A stretch of 64,000 nucleotides of DNA from assembly GCA_949825065.1 (NCBI GenBank), contig OX463839.1, forward strand, positions 26,273,734 to 26,337,733, written 5' to 3'. Positions 45,724-58,045 of this stretch are shown piece by piece. Position numbers and translations under genes: made by a program. Each line of letters starts with the position of its first letter. Positions within the stretch are counted from its first letter, which is position 1. Under the pieces are notes generated by a model that worked only from the letters and a program-made list of their open reading frames with translations, was not told where the DNA came from and made no database searches. This stretch comes from Odontocerum albicorne (taxonomy: Eukaryota; Arthropoda; Insecta; Trichoptera; Odontoceridae).

Positions 45724-48059
45724 ATACATTGTATAAAAACAATATATGAAATAGATTCTAACACACTAATACTCCTATGATATTAATTTTAACATTGCAA
45801 TGTTTTAAGATCTGGTGAACGTAAAGTATACAAAATATTTTTCTCTCTGTTTGATGGCTAGAAATAATAAACCTTTTTGAGTGAAATCGAGTTGGATTCA
45901 AATTTGGAGTTAATTTCTCTTTCATGCTTTATTTCACCTAATTTGTTCATCTCGACCTTACAATGTGGCTTAAATAAGTTATATGAGCATTATAAATCAC
46001 TAACACAATACAATTTATAAATCAACTAATAAAGACTACAGAATATGATTTAATATATTACAGAACAAAGATTTCCAGAATGGTTTGTTCATCTCAATAC
46101 AAATTGATGCTGCTTAGAAAAAAAATGCAAATAGAAATATTGATTTTTTCATAATATTTAAATTTATATTTTATATTAATTAGAAAAAAACACCACAGAT
46201 CAAAAACCTACGTTTCTTCGTAAAATACACATATTTTAAATTATTGCTATATACGAGTACTAATTTGAAAAATACAACTGGGTTTATACTCGTACTTACA
46301 AATATTGTCTTAAACTGAGAGAAGAAAGATAATGATGACCTTTACAAAAATTAACGAAAATGCATTTTTAGCAAAAGCTTATTTTTTATCAAAGTATTTT
46401 TTTAATATTTAAAATGAAATATAAAACGGACTCGAGTAACCAATGGTATATTTAAACCAAAAATCAAAGGATACAACTAAAAGTCGAACTTGAAAAAAAA
46501 AGATGAAGAAGTATCCTAGAAATGATGTCCTTTCATTCGGAAAAGTTATAATATGTAAGGCCCTTTCTTTTCCCTACATTTCTTTATATAAATGTATTAA
46601 GTGCACTTTATTGTCCCAAAGTTCTAAGCGAGCTATTCACAGCCAGAAAATTTTCGTTAACAATAACGCAATATTTTCTGATTCCTTTGTACCCCGAACA
46701 ATGGTCTTTTTATGTCAAAATAGACCCAGTTCCTAATGCTTTTGATTCAGTTACAAGTTCTTAAGACGACTTCTCTATCTATTTATGTATATCTAAGAAT
46801 ATTTCTTTCTTCAGCTAAATAAATCATAAATGTTATCTTAATGCACCTTTTCGATTGAGTAAATGCGAACATCTCTTTCAAAAGAATTTAATGGAAGTAA
46901 GAAATAAAAGCACTGCATAAAACGTATCTGAAACATTTAACAATTATTGTATGTTTAGTGTTTAACTTTTCAATTTCTAATAATCAGTGCTTATTTATAA
47001 GTGTTTAAGTTTTACTCGTAAATGTTACTTTAATGTTTATTTATGGCTGAATAATGCCAAAAAATACTCTTGATGAATGAACGGCAAAAAACAAGAAAAT
47101 AAATTGTTGTTTTTAAGATCTTCAATACTTTATATGTAAATAAAAATCATATTTTACACTATCACCGTTTGCTCAATCATCGAGTCCATATTTTAGCTCA
47201 AATATATTTCAACTGCCGCAGTCAAAACTAAACTATCTTGAAACTTTTCATATTATACATATATTCTAGTATCGCACAATTTAAATATCATAAATATTAA
47301 CTACAACATTTTTGAAGTTTTGTATTCTACTTATTAATAATAATTTTCCACCATTTAAGAACTATTAAAAATTAACGACATTCAAAATATTTTGAAAACA
47401 CTTATTTCGAAGAACATGTAAGGTTTTCATTAAGTGTTCATTTAAAAAAACGAACTTCCAAAAAAATACCACGACTTTAAATATTCAGAAAAGTTTTAAA
47501 TTAATATTTTTTGCTAGGTTAAAAATGATTTACCATATGTATTGTATATAAATTTTATTGATGGAAATCTTTCATCATGCAATAATCATTACTAACAGGG
47601 AAGTATTATTGAATTTATTTATCACCTTTTTCATAAAAAAAACTGCTGATGTCATCCCAAAAACTATTTATGTTTAAAAAATGGGACGTTATCCGTTTTA
47701 CTGTTTTAAGATTCTGATAAAGTTTCTTCTCGATGATTTTTTGGCGTTCAGTTGTGCAGTATTAAAGTGTATTTTAATTTTAAAAACATTACATTCGTAT
47801 TCATAAAATAGGCAAATGAAGTGATGGAAGAAGGAAAAAAAATCAAACGAATATGAAACTCTAAGAAAACATATATTCTTAAAACGTGGAAGTTCATTTC
47901 AGTTATAAAGATTAAAGCTTTCAATCATTATAATTGTTAAATCAAATAACTTGAAATATTTTGTTTTGTTTCTAACTTTTTTGTCCACATCTCAAGTCGT
48001 AAAAAAACAACCTCGATGGCATAAAAATCTTGTTTTGTAAAACTTTTTCTGTCAAAAAT
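45724..48059. other. Unannotated AT-rich stretch
   Basis: No gene or repeat family recognised over 2.3 kb apart from three ACTCGTA-type words (46254, 46289, 47014). Confidence 0.5.
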
Positions 48060-48099
48060 GATCCATTTTGACAGTGTCAAGTAAGAATTCGATAACAGG

Positions 48100-48545
48100 G
48101 CCCTTTTTGAAATCATATCAGATGGATCCTAATCAACATGAGCTTATACCATCAATCACACTCACCACCAGAAAATTCTCTTGATTGTCAGATTCTCTCC
48201 TTGTTGCATGTTAGTATAACTACTTTTAAGTATCCCCTAGATGCGGAGGAAATTCTTCTTCAACTCCATCAAGATAGAATTATTGGTCTCCATATCCGCC
48301 TATGGATATAACAAACGCCTAAACATTGCAAACGCCACCATCATAGCATCTCAAAGGCATCAATCCTCCGCCTATCAAAATCCATTGACATTGTCAATAA
48401 TCCAATCCATCCCATTTATCGTTTTGTCATGAATACAGGAATGCTACAAAACGGCTTCATCCAGTTAGGTCCACAGCCTTGTACACCACGTTTTCCCACA
48501 TTATGCCAAGACATGAGCAATGAGTACCCGAAAACAGAAAGAATC
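48100..48545 (+). pseudogene. Possible Jockey-like LINE remnant
   Basis: The plus-strand frame 48241-48432 reads KIELLVSISAYGYNKRLNIA then NATIIASQRHQSS. It is loosely reminiscent of the Jockey C-terminal pattern with TYG..LWG....N....QRFQS. The whole block is richer in C than its surroundings. Evidence is weak. Confidence 0.3.
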
Positions 48546-48744
48546 AAATAAAAAAGGCCAACTTCCAAAATTCATTTTTCAAAATAAAAATTATAAACAT
48601 AATGATATATTTTGATCCTGATTAAATTATGCCAATTTTTTGTTCTGAATTGTATACAAATCATGGTGTACAAACTAAAAATAAGTAATCGGCATAGCTG
48701 TTAAATCAATAAAAGTAAATAAAAATAATAAACATATCGGTATT

Positions 48745-49275
48745 ATGACACACCGTATTCCAAGAAAGGACATCCGGCACCCCCATGGGTGTACTTGCAT
48801 TTTTGGTTTTAAGAACCACTGTCCGGTGTTTGTTCCGGGTATTCAATGTTTGATTTAACAATATCTGAAAAACCTACGCAGCAAAATTATGTTACGGATC
48901 ATTTTCCCCTACCCCGGAACATTCTACCGGTTATTAGGGTGTATACAAGATATTATATAAAATAAAAATTGGAAAATTGCACGGCACCCTATTCTTGCGT
49001 AGCATTTTTATTGTCTAGCCTCTGCACTCGATATTTCCAATATTCACTGGCGATTACTTTTTTTATAATAAACAGCGTTTTTGAAAATAAGATTGACTGT
49101 GAAGCGGTAATCAAGCCGATACATATTTGAGTACTCGTTTATAATTATACCTAACATACGAGTATGTCTAGTTATATTTGTTTTTTCTTACTACCAATTC
49201 ATTCAAAATGTTTTGTAACTAGGTAAAATTAATTAAGTTGTTTTTTAATCGATTATATTATTTTTCCGTATCTTT
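48745..49275. other. Mixed-composition block then AT-rich
   Basis: 48745-49030 has CCGGCACCCCCATGGGTGTA, CCTACCCCGGAACATTCTAC and two CCGG-containing segments of possibly transposon origin. I cannot assign it to a family. Confidence 0.4.
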
Positions 49276-49715
49276 AGATATTGTATTGAATAGTTGAAAC
49301 TGTTAAATCAAAATATATGGATATTTATTTAGATATTGTATTGAATAGTTGAAACTGTTAAATCAAAATATATAGATATTTATTTAGAGTTGTATTGAAT
49401 AGTTGAAACTGTTAAATCAAAATATATGGATATTTATTTAGATATTGTATTGAATAGTTGAAACTGTTAAATCCAAATATATGGATATTTATTTAGATAT
49501 TGTATTGAATAGTTGAAACTGTTAAATCAAAATATACGGATATTTATTTAGATATTGTATTGAATAGTTGAAACTGTTAAATCAAAATATATGGATATTT
49601 ATTTAGATATTGTATTGAATAGTTGAAACTGTTAAATCAAAACATATGGATATTTATTTAGGTATTATATTGAATAGTTGAAGCTGTTAAATCAAAATAT
49701 ATGGATATTTATTTA
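49270..49715. repeat. 55-bp minisatellite, eight units
   Basis: TTGAATAGTTGAAACTGTTA recurs at 54-55-bp spacing; AGATATTGTATTG starts at 49276, 49331, 49386 (shortened), 49440, 49495, 49550, 49605 and 49660. Changes are single bases (TACGG, ACATATGG, ATCCAAAT). Purely noncoding and AT-rich. Confidence 0.95.
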
Positions 49716-49845
49716 TACTAAACGGATATTGACATTTGTATCGTTTTAAATTTAATGAAAAAATTTTTTCAATTACGGAATGAAAAGAATATAACTGCAA
49801 CAATAAAAGTGAAGATGTGATGTACATATGATATAATACACACAT

Positions 49846-50110
49846 ACATACCATTACGCCGTTTCCCTGACAAGGTTCGCTGAGGGGACAGAGCACCAGA
49901 CTTTTCTATCGCAACACACTTTGTTCGCCTCCTCTACATTCATACACCTTATCTTACAACTATTACAATTTATCTAACATTTTACCGTTCCTTCTTTTAA
50001 AATATCATTAATTTGATCCAACAACACTCTTTTTGTTCTTCGTTTACCACACCTACTTCTCATATTTACACTATGTATTTATTTTGTTAGTATTTTTTCA
50101 TTCATTGAAT
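49846..50110 (-). repeat. LINE family 3' end (truncated copy)
   Basis: Plus text: GCTGAGGGGACAGAGCACCA, CTTTTCTATCGCAACACACT, CATTCATACACCTTATCTTA, TTAATTTGATCCAACAACAC then CTTCGTTTACCACACC: antisense of the same LINE C-terminus and tail. Confidence 0.7.
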
Positions 50111-50479
50111 GAAAATGTTCTTATAATAAATTTATTTATATTGTCGTATAAATAATAAATTTTACTTTCATCTTGAAATAAAAGTGGTAAAGGATAGGAG
50201 ATACCTCGATATTTTAAAAGCAATGTAAAAGTAAACTTGATTAAAAATTAGATTAAGATGTTTTTATGTGTTTTTTTTTATCTCAACATAAATTCTGCAT
50301 TTCTTAAAAATATTTCTTACGTAATGTGTATGGTATTTTTGTTTATGTTAAGTAAAAGCGATGGTTGTAATGCAAGGGATCGTATAATAATACAACCTCC
50401 TACAGAAAAAATATACTCCCATCGAATTTCAAAATTTAAGAAAAATATTGCAGTCGTTTGCGCGTCATTGGTAACATAC

Positions 50480-50674
50480 CAATATCGATAGAGAGAGAAA
50501 AGAAGGCTAAAAACAAAAAGAAAAGGGCACACAGGGAGAAAATTTAGGATTTCCTTTGATATTTACCTTTCTAGCTCAGAGGTTCGCTTTTTAGCGGGCT
50601 GATCGTTACTAGCGAGATTACAGCAGGACGCGGTTCAGACGTGAGCGCTCCAGTGGGCAGCGGGGGGAGGAGGT
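50480..50674 (+). promoter_or_regulatory. Candidate promoter and noncoding first exon
   Basis: TATCGATA (50483-50490) is the DRE core found in many insect housekeeping promoters, followed by GAGAGAGA. About 100 bp downstream the sequence turns GC-rich (50590-50670) with AGACGTG, which matches the downstream promoter element, and ends GGGGGGAGGAG|GTAAGG, a strong splice-donor consensus with GT at 50673. No open frame, so any exon would be untranslated. Inference from motifs only. Confidence 0.3.
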
Positions 50675-51956
50675 AAGGGAACCAATACGTTTAAGCATTA
50701 TTGTGTCGTATGAAAAAAATTGAAATTGCTTTTAATTTTCTTTCAAAGCGGATTAAATAATTGAAACACTGGAGGCCATATACAACAATTTGCAATGGTG
50801 TTTTTTTAGTTGATATTGTTGTATTTTTGTTATGTTTTGCTCAGTAATCTGTTTATGACAATTTTTTTAGGGGATACGAACAATAATAAAACTTGTTCCT
50901 GGAAATTTGTATCCATTTAAGTTTCTTTTTAATATAATTTTTGAACGCGTAAGTAATTCTATTCAAGTATTTAAAAAGATACAATAAGTTTAGGATAACC
51001 TAGGAAATTGTGGTACGGCCAAACAAAACAAATTAAGTAAAAGTGAGTCTTAAAAATATTATGGTCTACACGACAAGTTGTTTGAACATTGCAGAAGGAA
51101 AAAACGTGTCAGGACAATGAAGCAAAGATCTGTTGTTTATACTAGTGATGAAGATGATAATGGTTACCTTTCTGATTTTGAGAAATTTTAAAAATAGACT
51201 GATCAATTGATGTGAAAGAGCTTTGTCTGCCACAACTACCATTTTGTTGGTAATATAATATTTCACAATAATGATATTTTCCCTGCGCCCGTCCTGCATT
51301 TTGTGCTTGCCTTACGAGTATGTATAGAATCCGTTATGTTTTATGCGCTCGCCCAACGTCCGTTTCGCGCCTGCCCTCTCTCATGCTGTTTGTTTTAACA
51401 GAATATTCTAGTGTCGGTATTGCGGTTTCCTCTTCAACCGCTGTAATCCTTCTTCCGGGTGGATAAAGGAGTTTAATCTCACTCCTTTTTTTAACTTAAT
51501 GAGTAACGTTTAAGAGACGTTATTGCATTCCAGTGGATAGAAAAGCGAAAACTCACCTTTATTGGTTCTTTGAGACAATATTTATTATCTATAGAAACTA
51601 AGTTTCATTGAAATCTTTTATATTTTGTATATAAAAAAAAATATCACTCTGCCAGTAGTATCGCTTTGATTAGTTGTGAAAAGTGCAGAAGTCGTCAAAT
51701 GATTTGGCAGAGCATTCATCTAGTGCTTTACATATTTTATTTTTATTTTTAGATCGCTAAATCTATTAGAAAAAAAACTTTTTAATTTTGAGCAAATTTG
51801 AAATTAGCACGCTAAAATTAGTTTAAAACAATTTTAATTTCCGAGAATGCGACGAGTTTAAGGTTTTGGGGCTTGGGGTAAGCAAAAGGCTTCGAGTATG
51901 AGGAAAGACCAACACAATTTTAAACTTCGGAATAAGCACTTTCAAATTAGAAATAA
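50675..51956. other. Unannotated stretch
   Basis: Mostly AT-rich. 51325-51480 is GC-richer (CGCTCGCCCAACGTCCGTTT, CTTCTTCCGGGTGGATAAAG) and unassigned. No coding recognised. Confidence 0.45.
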
Positions 51957-52084
51957 TCAAAATATTTGACATCTTTTCTGTTTAGGTTTCATATATTCGC
52001 TCGGAAAAGGGTACATTGAGGGAAATGTGAGGTGAATTTGTAAATATTTGGTCCGAAAGAAACTATGTACATCGTCTTTGTTTA

Positions 52085-52183
52085 TTATACTAACGAATGT
52101 AATACTCACGCCTCCGATTATACTAACGAATGTAATACTCACGCCTCCGATTATACTAATAAATGTAATACTCACGCCTCCGA
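52085..52183. repeat. 33-bp repeat, three units
   Basis: TTATACTAACGAATGTAATA starts at 52085, 52118 and 52151, exactly 33 bp apart. The length is a multiple of three, so the plus strand reads YTNECNTHASD three times. With no coding context it is best taken as a minisatellite. Confidence 0.92.
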
Positions 52184-53366
52184 TTTAAGAATGGTTTTTG
52201 GAATAGGTTTTATTGTTTTTTTTTCTTCTAATATTTACGAATGCTTTTGATTATTTTAGACATGTACGTACTCGTATAACTTTTTTGTAATCTCAGCGAT
52301 CTAATTTTAACACTAATACGCAAATATTCACATTTGACGCCATTTAGAAGTGTATTTGCTTCATCTTATACAAGATTTTGAGATAATTATTATTTCGTTT
52401 AAAAAAAAATATTTTAATAAATATTTCACATATTTGTGTGTGTGTATTTGTCAAAAACTCTAATTTATGACCAATGGCTTGCACATAAGTTACATATATG
52501 TATACCTTACAACATTTAAGATTATTTTCCGGCACAGATAAAACATTTTTTCTTATAAACTTTTGCTACACAATTATTATACGTAATAATTTTGGTGTGT
52601 TTAAAATGATCCAAAGATTTTATTTTGATATCTAATTACAGCATCAAATTTACAGTTTTTGATAGCGATTAAATGAACTTCAAAACTCGTCTTTTGACTT
52701 CCTTTGAGATAAAACTTGGGTCCATCCGAATGCAACGCGGACGGCGATAAGCAAGCAATACACTCTGCTCGCCTTTGACCTGAAAATTTTGGACACGTCG
52801 TGGCCGCTATCTCGGCCGGGTAATTGAATGAAGGAATTGAATTTGATCCTGGCACGTTTCCACCGTTTTCCGCTAGAGGACATTTTAGCACTGCATCAAG
52901 GATATTGTCTTTCGCCACCCCAATGCTGTTTTATCATCTGTGAACTTGTATGCAGCACGAACCAATATAAGTGGTCTGGATATTATATTTCTATAAAAGT
53001 CAAGGCAATGTGAAATGTTTCAAGAGAAACAATTCTATAAAAGTGTTTTTAGTCCATTCGTTTTCTACAGAAAAAAGCTACTTTTGAAAAAAAAAACTGG
53101 TAGTCTTAAGTAAGTAGTCTTCAATATCTACATAGAAAAACTGATATTAAATTGTATCTTCAATATCCAAATAAAATAGTGGTATTTAATTTTAACTTAA
53201 ATACTCGTATATATGTATAAAAAGTGATATTTAAGATAATTTTATATGCTCATATAGAAAAATATATGTATTAAAGTTAATTTAATTTAAAAACTTTTTT
53301 CTGAATACTTTCGAAAGAAATATTTCTAAAATAGATGCATTTTTAGTTTATCGTGACGTGAATCAA
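52184..53366. other. Unannotated; one non-repetitive patch with 105-codon frame
   Basis: 52680-52920 is less AT-rich. A minus-strand frame (52918-52601) starts MAKDNILDAVLKCPLAENGG and has four cysteines, but shows no domain I know and overlaps another open frame of similar quality. I leave it as unassigned rather than call a gene. Confidence 0.4.
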
Positions 53367-53460
53367 GACGACTTCCATGGCCTAGTTGGTGACACGCTTG
53401 ACTTCCACCCGGGGTTTAAGGGTTCAATTTCCGATGGTATCCGAAATTAAGTGTCCATGT
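53367..53460 (+). repeat. tRNA-derived SINE
   Basis: CGACTTCCATGGCCTAGTTG GTGACACGCTTGACTTCCAC (A-box), GGGGTTTAAGGGTTCAATTT CC (B-box), GATGGTATCCGAAATTAAGT. Head is close to consensus; the 3' end is lost. Confidence 0.7.
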
Positions 53461-55824
53461 CTGTTAAAAGCTTCGTATTATATTAACACTAACATTCGTT
53501 TCGTAACAATACAAGACTTGTGCGAATGTTGTTACCTCTTCACGTTCTAAACCCGAAGGCCCAATTAATGAGGTCAAAGACAATGTTGTCTCCAGAGCAT
53601 ACCCTTGTACTCGTATATATCCGAACCTCCAGTTAAGATATATTGAAAAGTACCGTGAAAAGGATTAATCAAGTATTTTGACACTAATATCATAATGTTG
53701 ATATGATATTTTAACATTGAACTTGTTAGTCAAGTATTCAATAAATTGTCGGTGTAATGTTTTTTTAAACTCGGAATCAAAAATTTCGATACAATCGAAA
53801 TTTCATAGATAAATATTATTTGTATGCGTTAATATTCCGGAAAGACCCAAATTTTAAAACATGGATTAGTTACATTTTCACTTTTTGCATTTTAAATTAG
53901 ACAATACATAATAAATCAAAGGTAATAAATACGAGTACTATGCAGATATTACTTTTACGAGTGTCTATCCAATGATGAAACAAACTTTATAAATCAGCAT
54001 TTAAAATTAGCATTTTCGTTTTTCGGCATTTCACTAAAATCCTCTTTACAAAGTATTTTTTCAACTCATTTAACAACGCATTTTATTGAAACATATTCCA
54101 CCCAGGCACTTCATTAACAATGCCTTCGCTAAGCGCCTATCTCTTTGACGGCAGCCTCCGCTCCACCCTGTCGAGGCTTTGAACATTTTTTCATAGTAAA
54201 CCCCATTGTAAATTCGGTGGTGTTACGTGGAGTGGTTTTGATAAGGATTTCCGTTCACGGTAAAGTGTCAATAGCAGCGTCGAGCTCGGAAACAAGTTTA
54301 GCTCCTCTAAGTCCCGCCGCATTGTTCCTCTTTCTCCCGACTCCACACTGTTCTTACCTGATGTGTACTTTGGAAGTTGACACCGCTCCAGTGTAATATT
54401 ATGCCTCGAGACAATTTAACAGTTTCTCAGATAAGACAGTTTATAGTACCGTATTTCATAACGTACGTCATTTGCACTGTATAGTAGAGCGAACATACAT
54501 AGTACAAATATTCAATCTTAAGGCAGGCTAAGATTTCAACTAGGGTCAACTTTTGGACAGGTTTAGAAACATGTTTTATCAATAAATTATATGTATAGCA
54601 ACTGACATTATCGTTAAAAATTTTGAGCGCAGTAAGTAATGTTACTTTATTGTAGAAACAAATAAATATGTTGAAATACTTATAAAAACAAGTTTTTAAC
54701 AAATCTCTTAGCACAAATTCTAATCTTAGCAATTTACTCACAATGTTCTCAAATACATTTATATATCTTGTATATAAGTAAACATATATAATATATGTTC
54801 ATCTTGTGTTTGAGTATTTGGATCCAGACATTGGATTATTAATATTTTGATCCTGAAATTGGGAAATCATCCACAACGGTTTTATATTCTTGTTTCATTT
54901 GTATGTAAAAAAAAACAAAAAAAAAACAATATTTACTTTACTCTGCACTTAACTGATACTATTTTTTCGAAGAAAAAAAAATGTAGATTTGTTATTTTGA
55001 CAAACACATCTGTATATGACATTGAGAAATTTCGTACCAGTTTCTCAACTAAACCATTTGTCAAATTGTGTTTCCATGCATTCAAGTAACGTATTTCATA
55101 TTATGGGATATATTTACCATTGTCAGTATTATAATGTTTATATCTTAATAGAAATTACGAAAAATATTTAAAAAAAATGCCAATACTGTATTTTTGACGG
55201 AATAATTAGATTGTTACATACTGGTAATTAAAATTGATATTGTTCTATATAATATTTTTTTCCTGTAAATTGGACAATCAGGGTAATGATTGATATAAAG
55301 TGAAACATAAAGGTACACAGATTTGACTGAAAACAGACATTTTTGTATTTTACGCAAAAACATGTCTCAATTGTATGACTCATGATTTACATCATTTTCG
55401 TGAAAACTAACAGGATGAAAATAATAGATTAAATCGGGAAATGAAAAAATGTTTTTTTTATTTTGTCACAATTTTAGGTGAAAGAAGGCAAAGTAATTTG
55501 TAAAAATGTCGTTTTGATTTACCAAATGGTTTTTATATCAAGTCCAATATACTAGTATAATTTGAATTTACTATGGTGTTGAAATTTATTTACTTCTTCC
55601 TTTTACTTCAGGTTTCCCAGTTTTTAATGTGATCTATTTATGACAATTTCCGAAGTCACGTAAGATCTCTTATATATTGGTTGATTATATTCATCCACTG
55701 CTTTTTGAGTCGACATTATTTTGTTTTTTTTTTCGAATTTATTTTATTTATTTTATTTTATATTCGACAAGTTTCAATCAAATTGCATAAAAAATAAGTA
55801 AACAAATAAAGAAAAATATATAGT
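53461..55824. other. Unannotated; one GC-richer block
   Basis: 54130-54400 is GC-richer with an 83-codon plus-strand frame lacking motifs; on the minus strand ACATCAG|GTAAGAAC near 54355 resembles a splice donor. The rest is AT-rich and empty. Confidence 0.4.
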
Positions 55825-56490
55825 ATGGTGATAAAACAAGGTTTCTCAAGGTTTACTGTGAAGGTACTCAATTATACAATACCTAAAAAAATTACGGAGA
55901 ATTTTCAATTTATCCACCGAAATGTGGAAGATGTTGATATCAGAAAATCAATTCAACTAGACTATTTCATATATGGTACAAGTGGTGGTGCTCTTGAGAA
56001 CTCAGTTCGTGAATACGGCCCAGAAAACAATATTAATTTACGATGGCGTAAATAATTGTCCGGTACATTAAATAGTATTAATATCGCGCGTAGATCTCTA
56101 CTAACGCTCAAAGAATTAATATTCAAACATACCCATTTCAAACTGTGGGATACAGCCAAGGGTCAAATCCATACTCTAAACACTACATATATCGCAGTAA
56201 AATCTCTTTCAAACTCCGTCAACTATCAGGTTTATCTGGATTTCTCTCGAGGTTCCAAATGATTGAGCCGCACTCTAATCTACTGCGAGCCAATGAATTA
56301 TAAAGAGATCTCAGCGCCGCTATCAAATGTCCTGGATACTCTCATTATAAATGTCCTGGATACTCTCATTACAAATGTCCTGGATACTCTCATTACAAAT
56401 GTCCTGGATACTCTCATTACAAATGTCCTGGATACTCTCATTACAAATCCTAAAACTTTACTGATAAATATATACATACTCTCGATATGA
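55825..56490 (+). pseudogene. Long decayed frame of unknown origin
   Basis: One plus-strand frame runs 666 bp with only two internal stops (about 56053 and 56260), unusual in DNA this AT-rich. It starts MVIKQGFSRFTVKVLNYTIP, includes FIYGTSGGALENSVREYG, ELIFKHTHFKLWDTAKGQ and YQVYLDFSRGSK, and ends in a tandem NVLDTLIT repeat. No domain is recognised, and host or transposon origin is open. The minus-strand frame over its end is a shadow of the repeat. Confidence 0.35.
56329..56448. repeat. 24-bp repeat, five units
   Basis: GTCCTGGATACTCTCATTAC starts at 56329, 56353, 56377, 56401 and 56425. The first unit has TTATAAAT in place of TTACAAAT. 24 bp preserves the reading frame of the decayed frame over it (NVLDTLIT). 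Confidence 0.95.
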
Positions 56491-56849
56491 TAACCAAATG
56501 TACATTTACTGTTGAACATGATGCCAAGGCCTTTGATAGTGTCGATACGTACAATGGGCTAATCATCGATTAGGTATTCTAAGTATTGTTAGATTCCAAT
56601 TCTTAAAAATATCATGAACCAACATTTAAAGATGTTGGAGGCCAGTTTATCGGTCTTAATCCAGTTTCAGAGACCATAAAAATCAATCTGGAGTTCTGTA
56701 CAGTCTTTGAGAGAAGTAATTCGTTTAGTTTTAAATCAATAGCAAATAGTAAACGCTCGGAATTCCTGATGACTGACATAATTGATGAAAATTAAAAACA
56801 GTAAGTCTCGTTTCCCACATATTAACATGGTTTTCTTTATCCCTTTTCG

Positions 56850-56928
56850 TTGTGTACATGATTATAATGAAGAAGAACGGGCTTAGTGCTGAACCTTGGT
56901 AGATACCCACTCTCTCTAGATTTTTTTA
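56850..56928 (-). pseudogene. LINE reverse transcriptase fragment with QGSALSP motif
   Basis: The minus-strand frame reads KSRERVGIYQGSALSPFFF then IIIMYTTKRDKEN. G.YQGSALSP..F is the strongly conserved reverse-transcriptase motif B of non-LTR retrotransposons. The YADD box expected some 30 residues later does not appear, so the fragment is short and inactive. Confidence 0.75.
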
Positions 56929-57960
56929 CGGTACCAGTTAAACATTAAAAAGTGATATGACACGCGTATTTAATTTTTAATTAAAATATTACATTGACAA
57001 AATATAAATTTTTTTACTTAATATTTTTTTGTTTCCCCATTAGGAGTATAAAATAAGAATTAATAAACCATGTTATCGTAGAAAAGTTACACTTAAAATA
57101 ATAAAAAAATCTCATTCAAACATATTGAATGAAATCTTGTATAAGCTGGGTATACAAATTAAATCAATTAATCTTTGGAAGTCTTAATGCGGCAAATACA
57201 TAAAACGCTTTGCCTTACAAAATACAGATACTTGGGAATGCAATTGAATTCCTTACAAGATTCTCGACAATACTACGAATGGAGTGCATTTCGCAAATGT
57301 TAAAGTTATGAATTGGGAATTGTTTGGACAACTTGCTACTATTTGCCCCAGTCGACTCCAGATATCACCGACACTAAGGGGAACTTTGAATTCGGAACAG
57401 TTGCCAAACGCTAGAACTCATGTTCCCGCCCAAAGTCCCCGCGAAGAATTCTCAACTTTGCTTCCATAAAAGTCTTTAAAATAAGTTGGCGCGATTCGTG
57501 GAGGAAATTGGTTTGAATTCACCTTTAAAGAGTAGTTTTTGTTTTTTAAATGAAGATGTATCCTTTTATAGGAAAACTTTCGAAACATTTGTGGTTAGCA
57601 TTGGTAGTTCTTCATAATTTGAGAAAACAGAAATTCTTTATATTATTAGAATCGCTTATCAGTAGTAAATCACAGGATGTATTGGAACATGATTTTCTTT
57701 TATACTTTCATTGAACTCATAATAATTGTATCATCATATCATCAAAATATAGATAAATGCTCGAAGGGTCACTAAATTCACTCTAGAAAAAAACTACCGA
57801 CAAGGGAAATCTAATTGAATATTTCGATGAACTGTCTAGTGAAAATTTTCAATAGGTAATTTGAACTCACTTAGGGTCTTAAAAACTTATTTTTATCTCA
57901 TCTTTCTGCCATATGGTGTTGTATTAGTCACTGTAGATCCTAAAAATTCCATTCCCACAT
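56929..57960. other. Unannotated stretch
   Basis: 57330-57470 is less AT-rich with a 61-codon plus-strand frame ending there; no motif. Remainder AT-rich. Confidence 0.45.
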
Positions 57961-58045
57961 CATGACTAGTGGGTAAGAAGCCTGGCTCTATTCCCGTCGA
58001 TATCCACAATTTTTCAAAAGGATTCCAGCCTGGATTTGATTTTTT
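57961..58045 (+). repeat. SINE, internally deleted
   Basis: ACTAGTGGGTAAGAAGCCTG jumps to TTCCCGTCGATATCC, then AAAGGATTCCAGCCTGGATT. The start and the GTTCCAGC.TGG 3' motif belong to the common SINE; the segment containing the B-box is missing. Confidence 0.6.

Noticed and set aside
49270..49715. CRISPR-like array
   Set aside because: Units are contiguous 54-55-bp tandem repeats without unique spacers, and the DNA is eukaryotic; it is a minisatellite.
52601..52918. 105-codon minus-strand frame with four cysteines
   Set aside because: Composition is somewhat gene-like but a second overlapping frame is equally good, no motif is recognised and no splice or promoter context supports a gene.
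54145..54396. 83-codon plus-strand frame in GC-richer DNA
   Set aside because: No motif; the GC-richer composition alone opens frames. A possible donor on the minus strand is not enough to call an exon.
56520..56590. Plus-strand DAKAFDSVDT resembling reverse-transcriptase motif A
   Set aside because: The KAFDSVD word is suggestive, but the nearby motif B fragment is on the opposite strand and the frame stops after some 20 residues, so I could not tie it to an element.
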